A stretch of DNA of 64,000 nucleotides from Amycolatopsis australiensis (GTDB lineage: Bacteria > Actinomycetota > Actinomycetes > Mycobacteriales > Pseudonocardiaceae), in the NCBI RefSeq assembly GCF_900119165.1, contig NZ_FPJG01000006.1, positions 2,914,001-2,978,000 of the forward strand, written 5' to 3'. How positions within the stretch are numbered: the first letter of the stretch is position 1; each line of letters starts with the position of its first letter. Under the pieces are notes generated by a model. The model worked only from the letters and a program-made list of their open reading frames with translations, had not been told where the DNA came from and ran no database searches. Made by a program: the position numbers and the translations under genes. Shown here piece by piece: positions 33,857 to 42,268 of this stretch.

Positions 33857-33982
33857 CGCAGCTTCCTTCCTCGCCCGCCGGCCGGTGGTTCCGGGCCGGC
33901 CCGGGAACACCCAAGCACGCCGGGACGGGCGCAGGCAGCACGAAGTCCACTGTTCGCGGCCAGGATTCGCTCGATCCGGTGA

Positions 33983-34141
33983 TCAACCGGGCGGTTCGGG
34001 CTCCCCGGCGTCGCCCTCGACGTCCTGGTTCTCCGGTTCCTCGCGGTCGGTGCCCGGCACGTCCACGTCGAGGTCGACGTCCGGGGTGCCGGGCGGCCGG
34101 GGCGCGTCCGGGGTGATGGGTCCGTTTTCGGCTTCGGTCAT
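33983..34141 (-). CDS. Small acidic protein
   Basis: The frame ATG 34141 to TGA 33983 encodes 52 residues, strongly acidic and disordered-looking: it starts MTEAENGPITPDAPRPPG and continues with DVDLDVDVPG and EEPENQDVEGDAGEPEPPG. Third codon positions are strongly G/C, and the frame fills the space between two genes. There is no strong ribosome site. No function can be proposed. Confidence 0.55.
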   Translation of the reverse strand: MTEAENGPITPDAPRPPGTPDVDLDVDVPGTDREEPENQDVEGDAGEPEPPG

Positions 34142-34260
34142 GGAACCGGGTTACCCGCGGGGCGGCAACTCAAGCCGGTCACCGGGGTGGCATCCGCTCC
34201 GGCGCGGCACCGGCCGAAAACGGCTTGCCGCAGTGGTTTTCGCCGTGGAACGGTGTGGCC

Positions 34261-35238
34261 GTGAGCAGGACGATGCGCGCCGCCGTGTGTACCGGGCCCG
34301 GTGGCCCCGACGTACTTCAGCTGCGTGAGCTGCCGATCCCCGCGGTCCGCGGCTCCTGGAGCCTGGTCCGCGTGCGGGGAGCGGGGTTGAACCGCTCGGA
34401 GCTGCGGACCCGGCAGGGCCACTCCCCGAACGTGCGGTTCCCGCGCGTGCTCGGGATCGAATGCGTGGGTGTCGTGGCCGCCGCCACCGATCCCGCGCTG
34501 CCGGAGGGCACGACCGTCGCCGCGGTGATGGGGGAGATGGGGCGCGAGTTCGACGGCGGCTACGCGGAATACGCGCTGCTGCCGAACTCCCTGCTGATGC
34601 CGGTCACCACCACCCTGCCCTGGGACGTCTTCGCCGCGCTGCCCGAGACGTACCTGACCGCCCAGGGCGCGCTGGACGCGCTCGGCGCCGGAACGGGCGA
34701 AGGCAAGCGGCTGCTGATCCGCGGCGGGACGTCGTCGGTGGGGCTGGCGGCCGCGTCGATCGCCGGCGGGCACGGCCTCGAGATCGCCGCGACGACCCGG
34801 CAGCCGGACAAGGCGGACGCGCTGACCGCGGCCGGCGTCCACCACGTCGTGCTCGACGACGGCGGGCCGCTGAGCCTCGGCGCGCTGTGGCCCGAAGGCC
34901 CGGACTACGTGCTGGACCTCGTCGGCGCCCGCACGGCGGTGGAGTCGCTGCGCCTGGTCCGCCGCGGCGGCACGGTCTGCGTGGCCGGTTCGCTCAGCGG
35001 CTGGTCGATCGCGGACTTCCAGCCGGTGGCGATGATCCCGTCCGGCACCCGCCTGACCGCCTTCCACAGCGACGACATGAAGGGCGACACGGCGGCGTTG
35101 CAGCGCATCGTCGACGAGGTCGAGGCCGGCGTGTACCGGCCGAACGTCGACCGGGTGTTCGCGCTGGCCGACATCGCCGAGGCGCACCGGTACATGGAGG
35201 ACGACCGGGCCCGCGGGAAGCTGGTCGTCCTGCCCTGA
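34261..35238 (+). CDS. Zinc-independent quinone oxidoreductase-like MDR protein
   Basis: 325 residues from GTG 34261; ATG 34273 is an alternative. MRAAVCTGPGGPDVLQLRELPIPAVRGSWSLVRVRGAGLNRSELRTRQG is the NADPH:quinone reductase opening, with LGIECVGVV and LLIRGGTSSVGLAAASIAGGHGLEIAATTRQPDKADAL as the Rossmann region. No catalytic or structural zinc cysteines are present. It reduces quinones or enones in the family. It is convergent with the ferredoxin reductase gene, 6 bp apart. Confidence 0.87.
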   Translation: MSRTMRAAVCTGPGGPDVLQLRELPIPAVRGSWSLVRVRGAGLNRSELRTRQGHSPNVRFPRVLGIECVGVVAAATDPALPEGTTVAAVMGEMGREFDGGYAEYALLPNSLLMPVTTTLPWDVFAALPETYLTAQGALDALGAGTGEGKRLLIRGGTSSVGLAAASIAGGHGLEIAATTRQPDKADALTAAGVHHVVLDDGGPLSLGALWPEGPDYVLDLVGARTAVESLRLVRRGGTVCVAGSLSGWSIADFQPVAMIPSGTRLTAFHSDDMKGDTAALQRIVDEVEAGVYRPNVDRVFALADIAEAHRYMEDDRARGKLVVLP

Positions 35239-35244
35239 CCGCCG

Positions 35245-36165
35245 TCAGAGGTCGAGCACCAGCTTCGGGGTGCACGAGCGCGACACGCAGATCATCATCA
35301 CGTCCCCGTCCCGCCGTTCCGCGGCGGTGAGCACGGAGTCGCGGTGGTCCGGGGTGCCGGCGAGCACGCCGGTTTCGCACGTCCCGCACGTGCCTTCGCG
35401 ACACGACGAGAGCACGGTGACGCCGGCTTCCTCGGCCACCTCGAGGATCGAGCGGTCCGCGGGCACGCGCAGCACGCGGCCCGATCCGGCCAGCTCGACC
35501 TCGAACGCCGTGTGCTCGCCGGTGTCGGCCAGCGGGCTGAACCGCTCGACGTGCAGGGCGTCCGCCGGCCAGCCGGCGCAGTGCTGTTCCACCGCGGCCA
35601 GCAGCGGTTCCGGGCCGCAGCAGTACACCGCGGTGTCCGGCCGCGGCTCCGCCAGCAGCGCCGGGAGGTCGAGCAGCCCCTCCTGGATCGTCACCCGGTC
35701 GCCGTGGCGGCGCAGCTCGGCGGTGAACGCCATCGCCGAGCGCGTCCGGCCGCCGTAGACGAGCTGCCAGTCGCGGCCCGTTTCCGCGGCCCGGTCGAGC
35801 ATCGGCAGGATCGGCGTGATGCCGATGCCGCCGGCGAGGAACAGGTAGCGCTTGGCGTCGACGAGCGCGAAGTGGTTGCGCGGGCCGTCCACCTGCACTC
35901 GTTGCCCGGCAACGAGATCGTCGTGGACGTACGCCGATCCGCCGCGGCCGCCGGGCTCGCGCAGCACGGCGATCCGGTACGCCGGCCGGTCCCCGGGCCG
36001 TCCGCACAGCGAGTACTGCCGGACGAAGCCGCCGGGCAGCACGAGGTCGATGTGCGCGCCCGGTTCCCACGCGGGCAGCGCGCGCCCGTCCGGCGCACGG
36101 AGCGTCACCCCGACGACGTCGTCGGCGAGCTTTTCCTTGTGGTCCACCAGGAGTTCGAGAGTCAT
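35245..36165 (-). CDS. PDR/VanB-type ferredoxin-NAD(P)H reductase
   Basis: 306 residues, electron-transfer partner of a Rieske oxygenase. FMN/FAD barrel: AWEPGAHIDLVLPGGFVRQYSLCGRP; NAD-binding part: RYLFLAGGIGITPILPMLDRAAETGRDWQLVYGGRT and VYCCGPEPLLAAVEQ; C-terminal plant-type [2Fe-2S] with SSCREGTCGTCETGVLAG and the distant fourth Cys in MICVSRSCTPKLVLDL. This domain order is that of VanB and phthalate dioxygenase reductase. ATG 36165 overlaps the stop of the 52-residue gene before it (TGATG). Confidence 0.92.
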   Translation of the reverse strand: MTLELLVDHKEKLADDVVGVTLRAPDGRALPAWEPGAHIDLVLPGGFVRQYSLCGRPGDRPAYRIAVLREPGGRGGSAYVHDDLVAGQRVQVDGPRNHFALVDAKRYLFLAGGIGITPILPMLDRAAETGRDWQLVYGGRTRSAMAFTAELRRHGDRVTIQEGLLDLPALLAEPRPDTAVYCCGPEPLLAAVEQHCAGWPADALHVERFSPLADTGEHTAFEVELAGSGRVLRVPADRSILEVAEEAGVTVLSSCREGTCGTCETGVLAGTPDHRDSVLTAAERRDGDVMMICVSRSCTPKLVLDL

Positions 36166-36323
36166 CAGTGTCCTTCGGGGTGCGCGAGCAGCCATTCCCA
36201 CAACGGCACCGGGTCGTCGAACTCCCGCTCGGCGCCGCAGTGGCAGACCGCGCGCAGCCGGTCGGTGCCGAGCACCCAGTGGATCCGGTAGACGCGGTCG
36301 CCGGTCAGCATCGGCCGCGTCAC
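36165..36323 (-). CDS. 52-residue Cys-His protein between Rieske oxygenase and reductase
   Basis: GTG 36323 to TGA 36165. The GTGA overlaps the oxygenase stop and the end overlaps the reductase start, so all three are coupled. The protein contains GDRVYRIHWVLGTDRLRAVCHCGAE and EFDDPVPLWEWLLAHPEGH; the CHC pair could bind a metal. Small proteins ending in xWLxxHPxGH occur beside such oxygenases in actinomycetes. The role is unknown; a chaperone or electron-transfer helper is only a guess. Confidence 0.75.
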   Translation of the reverse strand: MTRPMLTGDRVYRIHWVLGTDRLRAVCHCGAEREFDDPVPLWEWLLAHPEGH

Positions 36324-37351
36324 GACGTGACCAGCCGCTGCAGCAGCCGCCGGGCCGCCAGCCCGCCGGTGTCGATGTTGATCGACAGCTCCTGGTAGCC
36401 GTCCGGTTCGGCGGCGATCACCCGCTCCAGGACGTCGAGGGCTTCGACGTCCTGCAGGACCACGGTGCGGTTGTTCTCCGCGAGGAAGGCCGACACGCCT
36501 TCGTCGTCGAGCGCGAAATCCCGGGCCACGGCCCAGAAGTCGTGGGTCGAGTGCTCGGTCTCCGGCGTGATCGCGTAGACCACCTCGACGTGGAAGGCGT
36601 CCGGGTCGGTGCCGTCCGGGTTGGGCACGGACCCGACCGGCGCGATGCGGCTGTGCAGCTTGTACAGGCACGGCGGCGTGTACTCGATGTCCTGCCAGCG
36701 GGTGATCCGGCCCTGCAGGCCGGTGGACTTGGCGTAGAACGGCGGGCACGCCGCGTCGGCCATGTGCCGGGACACGTAGACGATCCCGGCCTCGTCGTCG
36801 ACCTCGGTCGTGATCGGGGTTTCGGCGACTTCCGGCGTGCCGATGTAGCCGCCGTGCAGGTAGGTCTCGTGGGACAGGTCCAGGAGGTTGTCGACCAGCA
36901 GCGAAAACCGCGCCCGCAACGGTTCCATGCCGGCGACCGTCGTGTAGCCGGGGGAGTCGAGGTAGGGCGCCCGCGGGATCCTGGCCGCGTCCGCCTTCTC
37001 GGGGTCGCCGATGAACACCCAGACGAACGAATCCTGCTCCACCAGCGGGTAGCGCCGCAGCCGCGCGGTCCGCGGCACCCGTGCCTGGCCCGGCACGGAC
37101 ACGCACTTGCCGTCGGCGCCGTAGGTGAAGCCGTGGTAGCCGCAGACGACCTGGTCGTCGACGAGCCGGGAAGGGGCCTGGGACAACGGGAAGCGCCGGT
37201 GGACGCAGCGGTCGGCCACCGCGGTGACCTCGCCGCCGCGGGTCCGCCAGAACAGGATCGGCTCGCCGCAGATCGTGCGGCTGAACAGGTCCGGGCCGAT
37301 TTCGGAGCCGTAGGCGGCGACGTACCACTGGTCGCGGGGAATGGCGCTCAT
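36320..37351 (-). CDS. Rieske non-heme iron oxygenase alpha subunit (VanA-like)
   Basis: 343 residues. The Rieske [2Fe-2S] site is CVHRRFPLSQAPSRLVDDQVVCGYHG (two Cys, two His, 17 residues between the pairs). The mononuclear iron site is DNLLDLSHETYLHGGY, with the bridging Asp and the two His, plus a later carboxylate. Length and lack of a beta-subunit gene place it with one-component alpha-only oxygenases such as vanillate O-demethylase VanA. The substrate is probably a methoxylated or hydroxylated aromatic acid; this is inference. An IclR-type palindrome lies 65 bp upstream. Confidence 0.9.
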   Translation of the reverse strand: MSAIPRDQWYVAAYGSEIGPDLFSRTICGEPILFWRTRGGEVTAVADRCVHRRFPLSQAPSRLVDDQVVCGYHGFTYGADGKCVSVPGQARVPRTARLRRYPLVEQDSFVWVFIGDPEKADAARIPRAPYLDSPGYTTVAGMEPLRARFSLLVDNLLDLSHETYLHGGYIGTPEVAETPITTEVDDEAGIVYVSRHMADAACPPFYAKSTGLQGRITRWQDIEYTPPCLYKLHSRIAPVGSVPNPDGTDPDAFHVEVVYAITPETEHSTHDFWAVARDFALDDEGVSAFLAENNRTVVLQDVEALDVLERVIAAEPDGYQELSINIDTGGLAARRLLQRLVTS

Positions 37352-37415
37352 GTGCTCGTCCTCTCGTGGCGGGGACCACAGCGTGCGGGAACGCGGGGCC
37401 GCCGGCGAAGGGCGT

Positions 37416-37430
37416 TTCCATAAGATGGAA
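37416..37430. promoter_or_regulatory. IclR-type operator
   Basis: TTCCATAAGATGGAA has perfect 5-bp arms around a 5-bp spacer, the size of known IclR-family sites. It lies between the IclR gene's stop and the Rieske gene start. Confidence 0.6.
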
Positions 37431-37435
37431 GGTGG

Positions 37436-38194
37436 TCAGCCGAGTGCGCGGGAGATCGCGCGGGCGCTCGTCATGACCAGCGGGGCCAGCATGTGCGGCG
37501 ACGCGCTGCCGTGGTGCACCACGAGCGACACGGCGGCGACGACCTGGCCGCGGGCGTCGTGGATCGGCGCGCCGACGGAAAGGCTGTCGAGGGTCACCTG
37601 GCGCTCGCTGATGGAGAACCCGTGCGTGCGGACGTCGGCCAGCATGCGCCGCAGCCGGCCGGGGTCGGTGACGGTCTCGGACGTGTACCGCTCGATCGGG
37701 CCGGCGAGGACGTCCTCCTGCACCTCGGCCGGGGCGTGGGCGAGCAGGACGAGCCCGACCCCGGTCGCGGTCAGCGCGAACCGCCCGCCGACGCGGGTCA
37801 GCACCGGGACGGCCCCGGTGCCGGCGATCCGTTCGATGTAGACGACTTCGGTGCCTTCGCGGACGGCGAGCTGCACGTTCTCGCGGGTGGTCTGGGACAG
37901 GTCCTCGAGGAACGGCAGGGCCCGTTCCCGCAGGCCGAGCCCGCGCGGCGCGAGCGAACCGAGCTCCCACAGGCGCAGCCCGACGCGGTAGACGCCCGCT
38001 TCGTCACGCTCGAGGGCGCCCCACTCGCAGAACTCCCGCAGCACGCGGTGCGCGGTGGCGGACGGCAGCCCGGCGCGGCGGGCGATCTCGCTCAGCCGCA
38101 ACGCCGGCCGGTCCGGCGAGAAGGCTCCGAGCACGCGCAGGGCGCGCCCGAGCACGGGCCCGGTGGCCCCGGGAGGGCGTCCTCGCTGCGGCAC
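37436..38194 (-). CDS. IclR-family transcriptional regulator
   Basis: 252 residues from GTG 38194. Winged helix: GRALRVLGAFSPDRPALRLSEIARRAGLPSATAHRVLREFCEWGALERDEAGVYRVGLRLWELG. The C-terminal GAF-like effector domain has VYIERIAGTGAVPVLTRVGGRFALTATGVGLVLLAHAP and SISERQVTLDSLSVGAPIHDARGQVVAAVSLV. IclR proteins commonly control aromatic catabolism, and the Rieske operon follows directly on the same strand. It lies 14 bp after the MFS pump gene. Confidence 0.9.
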   Translation of the reverse strand: MPQRGRPPGATGPVLGRALRVLGAFSPDRPALRLSEIARRAGLPSATAHRVLREFCEWGALERDEAGVYRVGLRLWELGSLAPRGLGLRERALPFLEDLSQTTRENVQLAVREGTEVVYIERIAGTGAVPVLTRVGGRFALTATGVGLVLLAHAPAEVQEDVLAGPIERYTSETVTDPGRLRRMLADVRTHGFSISERQVTLDSLSVGAPIHDARGQVVAAVSLVVHHGSASPHMLAPLVMTSARAISRALG

Positions 38195-38208
38195 GCCACC
38201 GAGCGTAG

Positions 38209-39606
38209 CTAAGCGCGCGAGCCGGGCTTCGCGAGCCAGAAGCCGGTGAACACCGCGGTGACCAGGGTGACGACGCCGGCCACGACGAACGCGGTGCCGA
38301 GCCCGGTTCCGAACGACGCGCCGCCGGACTCCCGCGCGCGGACGACCGCGCCGAGCACCGCGACGCCGAGCACCGCGCCGATCTGCCGGGTGGTGCTGCT
38401 GACCCCGGACGCGAGCCCGCCCTCCTGCGGACTGACCGCCTGGATGGCGGCCCCGGTCAGCGGGGACATCGTCAACGCGAACCCGGCACCGGCGACGGCC
38501 AGCCGCCACCACACGTTCCCGTAGGCGGTGCCGGCGTCCGCGAAGCCCAGCGCCAGCAACCCCAGCCCGGCCAGCGCCAGCCCGGTGGTGACCACGACCC
38601 GGAAGCCGTACCGGGCGGCGAGCCGTCCCGCGAAGGGGCTGACGACGACCATGGCCAGCGACGCGGGCAAGGTCTGCAGCCCGGCGCGCAGGACCGAGCT
38701 GCCCTGGACGTCGACGAAGAACTGCGAGAAGAAGAACGACGTCCCCATGAGGGCGAAGCCGACGACGACCATGGCGGTGTTGGACACGGTGAACAGCCGT
38801 CGCCGGAACAGCCGCAGCGGCAGCATCGGCGCCGGGCGGCGTCCTTCGACGACCACGAAAGCGGCGAGCACCACGACCGCGACGGCGAAGCTGCCCAGGA
38901 TCACCGGCGACGTCCAGCCGCGCGAACCGCCTTCGATCAGCCCGTAGGTCAGGGCGCCCACGCCGAGGACGGACAGGACCGTGCCGGGGACGTCGATCGG
39001 CGGCGCGGCGTCGTTGCGGGACTCGCTCAAGGCGGTCCGGCCGGCCAGGAGCAGCAGCGCGCCGACGGGCACGTTGACGAGGAAGATGGCCGGCCAGCCG
39101 AAGGCGTCCACCAGGATGCCGCCGGCCACCGGCCCAGCGGCCAGGCCGATCCCGCTGAACCCGGCCCACAGGCCGATCGCCTTGACCCGCTCCCGAGCGC
39201 CGGGATGGGCGACGGCGAGCAGCGCCAGCGACGCGGGACTCAGCGCCGCGGCCCCGACGCCTTGCAGGACGCGCCCGGCGATCAGCCAGCCGATCGACGG
39301 CGCGGCGGCGCAGACCACGGACGCGGCGGTGAACACCGCGACCCCGCCGAGGAACACGCGCTTGCGGCCGAAGCGGTCGGCGAAGACCCCGCCGGAGAGC
39401 AGCAGCATGGCGACGAGCAGCACGTAGGCGTCGACGATCCACTGCAGACCGCTCAGTTCGGTGTGCAGCCGCTGCCGCATGTCGGGCAGCGCCGCCCCGA
39501 CGATGGTGCTGTCGAGCAGCACCATGAACTGCCCGAGGCACGTCATGGCGAGCAACGTCCGGCTCGCCGTGGGTTCTCTCGTGGCCCTGTATTCCGATCG
39601 CGTCAC
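38209..39606 (-). CDS. MFS transporter, DHA2-type drug exporter
   Basis: 465 residues with 14 predicted helices. Motif A is GGVFADRFGRKRVFLGG, motif C is about GFSGIGLAAGPVAGGILVDAFGWPAIFLVNVPVG, and the start FMVLLDSTIVGAALPDM is the DHA2 motif D1 (LDxTIVNVALP). It uses the proton gradient to export drugs or metabolites. It is divergent from an ArsR regulator with a short inverted repeat between, which probably controls it. GTG 39606 is the start. Confidence 0.9.
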   Translation of the reverse strand: MTRSEYRATREPTASRTLLAMTCLGQFMVLLDSTIVGAALPDMRQRLHTELSGLQWIVDAYVLLVAMLLLSGGVFADRFGRKRVFLGGVAVFTAASVVCAAAPSIGWLIAGRVLQGVGAAALSPASLALLAVAHPGARERVKAIGLWAGFSGIGLAAGPVAGGILVDAFGWPAIFLVNVPVGALLLLAGRTALSESRNDAAPPIDVPGTVLSVLGVGALTYGLIEGGSRGWTSPVILGSFAVAVVVLAAFVVVEGRRPAPMLPLRLFRRRLFTVSNTAMVVVGFALMGTSFFFSQFFVDVQGSSVLRAGLQTLPASLAMVVVSPFAGRLAARYGFRVVVTTGLALAGLGLLALGFADAGTAYGNVWWRLAVAGAGFALTMSPLTGAAIQAVSPQEGGLASGVSSTTRQIGAVLGVAVLGAVVRARESGGASFGTGLGTAFVVAGVVTLVTAVFTGFWLAKPGSRA

Positions 39607-39619
39607 ACCGGCAAGATAG

Positions 39620-39642
39620 TTCGATAATCCCGAAATGTCGAA
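39620..39642. promoter_or_regulatory. Candidate ArsR operator
   Basis: TTCGA and TCGAA flank 13 bp in the 56-bp space between the divergent MFS and ArsR genes. The arms are short, so the call is tentative. Confidence 0.4.
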
Positions 39643-39662
39643 TGGTTGGGTAGGATGGGGTC

Positions 39663-39983
39663 ATGCGACCGCTACCGCAGCCCGCCCGCGAAGCGATGAC
39701 ACTGGCCCCGGTGCTGCACGCACTCGGCGACCCGGTCCGCCTGGAGCTGACGCGCCGGGCGAAGGACCACCCGGAGTCGACGTGCGCGGCACTGGCGGAG
39801 GGGCTCGAGGTACCGCTGTCGACGCTGACGAACCACTGGCGAATCCTGCGCGAGGCGGGAGTGATCACGATGACGGTCGACGGCCGCCACCGCCGCATCC
39901 GGGTGCGCGCCGACGAGCTGGGGGAACGGTTTCCCGGGGTACTGGAGCCGATCCTGCGGGTGGCGGAGGAGGAGCCGCTGTAG
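39663..39983 (+). CDS. ArsR-family winged-helix regulator
   Basis: 106 residues. APVLHALGDPVRLELTRRAKDHPESTCAALAEGLEVPLSTLTNHWRILREAGVITMTVDGRHRRIRVRADEL is an ArsR/SmtB HTH with STLTNHWRILREAG as recognition helix. One Cys lies in the helix before it, but the CxC metal site is lacking, so it more likely senses an organic ligand than a metal. It probably represses the divergent MFS pump. Confidence 0.85.
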   Translation: MRPLPQPAREAMTLAPVLHALGDPVRLELTRRAKDHPESTCAALAEGLEVPLSTLTNHWRILREAGVITMTVDGRHRRIRVRADELGERFPGVLEPILRVAEEEPL

Positions 39984-40189
39984 TCCAGGAGCAGGCGCGG
40001 TTCGGGGCTCGCCTGCTGGGCAGCACGCGCTGGGTTGGCCTCGTCGGGCCGCGCCCGCCGGGCTACCCGCGCCGGTGGGACTCGGGCCACGCCTGCTGCG
40101 CTGCTTGCGTCGGTTTGCCCCGCCCGGCCCGGCCGCCCCGCCGAACCCGCGCGGACTCCCGCACCTCCGTCGATCCCCCCCGCACCGCA

Positions 40190-40214
40190 AGGGCCCGCCC
40201 CCGGGACGGGCCCT
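40190..40214 (-). terminator. Terminator of the fab operon
   Basis: Perfect 8-bp arms AGGGCCCG/CGGGCCCT around a 9-nt loop, 8 bp beyond the stop of the 31-residue peptide gene. The rest of 39984-40189 holds no gene that I can support. Confidence 0.65.
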
Positions 40215-40221
40215 CCGGCGC

Positions 40222-40317
40222 TCAGTTGTACCCGCGCACGATCACCTCATCGCCCCACGAGGACGCCTCCTCGCCTCGCTCCTCATCGGAACCCGGGGCA
40301 GCTTCCCGCGTTTCCAT
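40222..40317 (-). CDS. 31-residue peptide at the end of the fab operon
   Basis: The frame ATG 40317 to TGA 40222 encodes 31 residues that start METREAAPGSDEERG and end SSWGDEVIVRGYN. The ribosome site GGAGGAGG overlaps the end of fabG's stop region, so the peptide start is 9 bp after the fabG stop, and a terminator follows its own stop by 8 bp. It is thus the last gene of the operon. The acidic leader-like half and hydrophobic/aromatic C-terminus (Trp, Tyr, Asn) look like a ribosomal precursor peptide, but no maturation enzyme of a known RiPP class is adjacent. A small regulatory or structural protein is the alternative. Confidence 0.65.
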   Translation of the reverse strand: METREAAPGSDEERGEEASSWGDEVIVRGYN

Positions 40318-40326
40318 GCCTCCTCC

Positions 40327-41031
40327 TCAAAGCCCCATGCCGAGGCCGCCGCCGACGGGGAGTACCGCTCCCGTTATGTAGCTCGCCGCCGGGGAGGCCA
40401 GGAAGCGGATGGCCGCCGCCACCTCCTCCGCGGTGCCCGTCCGGCCCAGTGGGGTCATCCGCATCAAATCCGCCATGCGGGGGCCCGGCAGCGGCTTCGT
40501 CATGTCCGTGTCGATGATGCCCGGGGCGACCACGTTGACCGTGATGCCGCGGCCGCCCACCTCCCACGCCAGCGAACGGGCCAGGCCCGCCAGGCCGGCC
40601 TTGCTCGCCGCGTAGTTCGTCTGGCCCGGCGCACCGAGGAACGCCAGCGCCGACGACAGCAGCACCACCCGGCCCGTGCGGGCAAGCAACATTCCGCGGA
40701 TCGCCGCGCGGACCGTGCGGTACGCGCCCGTCAGGTTGGTCGCCAGTACCTCCTCGAACCGCTCCGGCGGCATCGCCGGCAGCAGCGTGTCGGCCGTGAT
40801 GCCCGCGTTGGCCACCAGGACCTCGATCGGGCCGTGCTCGGCTTCGGCCTTCTCCACCGCCCGCTCCAGGTCGCCGTCCACCGTGACGTCGGCGTGGATG
40901 CCCAGCACGCCCGGTGGCGCGCTGCCCGAACGGTGCGTGATCGCGACCTTCTCGCCGTCGTCGGCGAAGGCGCGGGCGGTGGCCAGGCCGATGCCGCGGC
41001 CGCCGCCGGTGATCAGGACGGACCGGCTCAT
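40327..41031 (-). CDS. fabG: 3-oxoacyl-ACP reductase, FabG-like
   Basis: 234 residues. Cofactor motif ITGGGRGIGLATARAFADDGEKVAITHRSGS (arginine/serine favour NADPH), NAG in VLVANAGIT, and the Ser-Tyr-Lys site in VVLLSSALAFLGAPGQTNYAASKAGLAGLARSLAWEVGGRGITVNVVAPG. It reduces beta-ketoacyl-ACP to the 3-hydroxy form. It is fourth in the operon behind fabH, the carrier protein and fabF, which makes a role on chains bound to that carrier likely. It may act in the cluster and not in primary metabolism. Confidence 0.9.
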   Translation of the reverse strand: MSRSVLITGGGRGIGLATARAFADDGEKVAITHRSGSAPPGVLGIHADVTVDGDLERAVEKAEAEHGPIEVLVANAGITADTLLPAMPPERFEEVLATNLTGAYRTVRAAIRGMLLARTGRVVLLSSALAFLGAPGQTNYAASKAGLAGLARSLAWEVGGRGITVNVVAPGIIDTDMTKPLPGPRMADLMRMTPLGRTGTAEEVAAAIRFLASPAASYITGAVLPVGGGLGMGL

Positions 41032-41044
41032 GCGCTGCTCCTCT

Positions 41045-42268
41045 CTATGCCCGGGTGAGCACCAGGGCGGCGTTGTGCCCGCCGAACCCCATCGACGTGC
41101 TCACCGCGACGTCGATCGGGCCCGTGCGGGCGCGGCCGTGGACGACGTCCAGGTCGATCTCCGGGTCCTGCTGCTCGAGGTTCGCCGTCGGCGGGATCTC
41201 GCCGTGCTGGACCGCCAGCGCCGTGTACGCGGCTTCGATCGCGCCGGCGGCCGCGAGCGTGTGCCCGGTGACGCCCTTGGTCGACGTCACCGCCGCGCCG
41301 TCGCCCAGCACCCGCCGCAGCATCCGTGCCTCGACGACGTCGTTCATCGGCGTCGCCGTGCCGTGGGCGTTGACGTGACCGACCGCCGACGGTTCGACGT
41401 CCGCGTCCGCCAGCGCTTCCCGCAGCGCGCGCTCGATCCCGGCGCCCTCGGGGTCCGGGGCGGTGGCGTGGTGCGCGTCGCACGTCGCGCCGTAGCCGCG
41501 GACCAAGGCGCGGGCGCGGTCACCGGCGTCCTCCGCCCGCTCCAGGACGAGGACGCCGGCACCCTCGGCGGCGACGAACCCGTCGCGGCCGGCGTCGAAC
41601 GGGCGGCTGGCCGTTTCCGGCGTGTCGCACCGCTTCGACAGCGCGCCCATCTTGTGCAGCCCCGCCACGACGGTCGGGGTGAGCGCCGCTTCGCCCGCTC
41701 CGGCCAGCACGATGTCGCACCGGCCCGAGCGCAGCAGGTCCCGCGCCGTCCCGACGGCCATCGCGCCGGACGCGCACGCCGCCGCGACGACCAGGTTCAC
41801 GCCCCGGGCGCCGCAGTCGATCGCCACCTGGCCGGACACCATGTTCGGCAGGTACTTCGGCACCGCGAGCGGCGACACCAGGCCCGGACCGTCGTCGCGC
41901 AGGGCCCGGTGCTGCTCCTCGAACGTCTCGGCCCCGCCGAGCGAGTTCCCGAGGACCACGCCGACGCGCGGCGCGTCCCAGTCCCGCGGGTCCCACCCGG
42001 CGTCGGCGACCGCCTCGCGGGCGGCCAGGACGGCGAGCTGGACGAACCGGTCGAGCTGCCAGCCGGCGAAGCCGCCGAGCAGCTCGTCCGGGTCGAAGTC
42101 CGGGACCCGGCAGGAGAAGTCCGCCGGCATCCCCTTCAGCGCCGGGTCCGGCGCCGCGCACGGGGTGGCCGCCCGGATCCGGTCCCAGTTGGCCTCGACG
42201 CCGATCCCGGCCGGGGTGACCAGCCCCAGGCCGGTGATCGCGACGTCGGCGGTCGGCGCGTGCGTCAT
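41045..42268 (-). CDS. fabF: Beta-ketoacyl-ACP synthase II (FabF-like KS)
   Basis: 407 residues. The Cys-His-His triad is complete: nucleophile in VNLVVAAACASGAMAVG, His in VGHVNAHGTATPMND and TKGVTGHTLAAAG. GMGFGGHN near the end is the usual phosphopantetheine-site loop (here SMGFGGHNAALVL). It elongates acyl-ACP with malonyl-ACP. No chain-length-factor partner is present, so this is not a classical type II aromatic PKS. Its ATG overlaps the carrier-protein stop (ATGA). Confidence 0.92.
   Translation of the reverse strand: MTHAPTADVAITGLGLVTPAGIGVEANWDRIRAATPCAAPDPALKGMPADFSCRVPDFDPDELLGGFAGWQLDRFVQLAVLAAREAVADAGWDPRDWDAPRVGVVLGNSLGGAETFEEQHRALRDDGPGLVSPLAVPKYLPNMVSGQVAIDCGARGVNLVVAAACASGAMAVGTARDLLRSGRCDIVLAGAGEAALTPTVVAGLHKMGALSKRCDTPETASRPFDAGRDGFVAAEGAGVLVLERAEDAGDRARALVRGYGATCDAHHATAPDPEGAGIERALREALADADVEPSAVGHVNAHGTATPMNDVVEARMLRRVLGDGAAVTSTKGVTGHTLAAAGAIEAAYTALAVQHGEIPPTANLEQQDPEIDLDVVHGRARTGPIDVAVSTSMGFGGHNAALVLTRA

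Noticed and set aside
36165..37970. A 601-codon frame spanning the Rieske gene in another frame
   Set aside because: Only its last 52 codons after GTG 36323 are credible; the rest is a shadow of the Rieske and IclR genes.
40222..40317. Lasso peptide, lanthipeptide or PQQ/mycofactocin precursor
   Set aside because: The 31-residue peptide has no Cys, no conserved lasso leader Thr, no Glu-Tyr core of PqqA and no IDGxCGVY end, and no maturation enzymes of these classes lie in the window.
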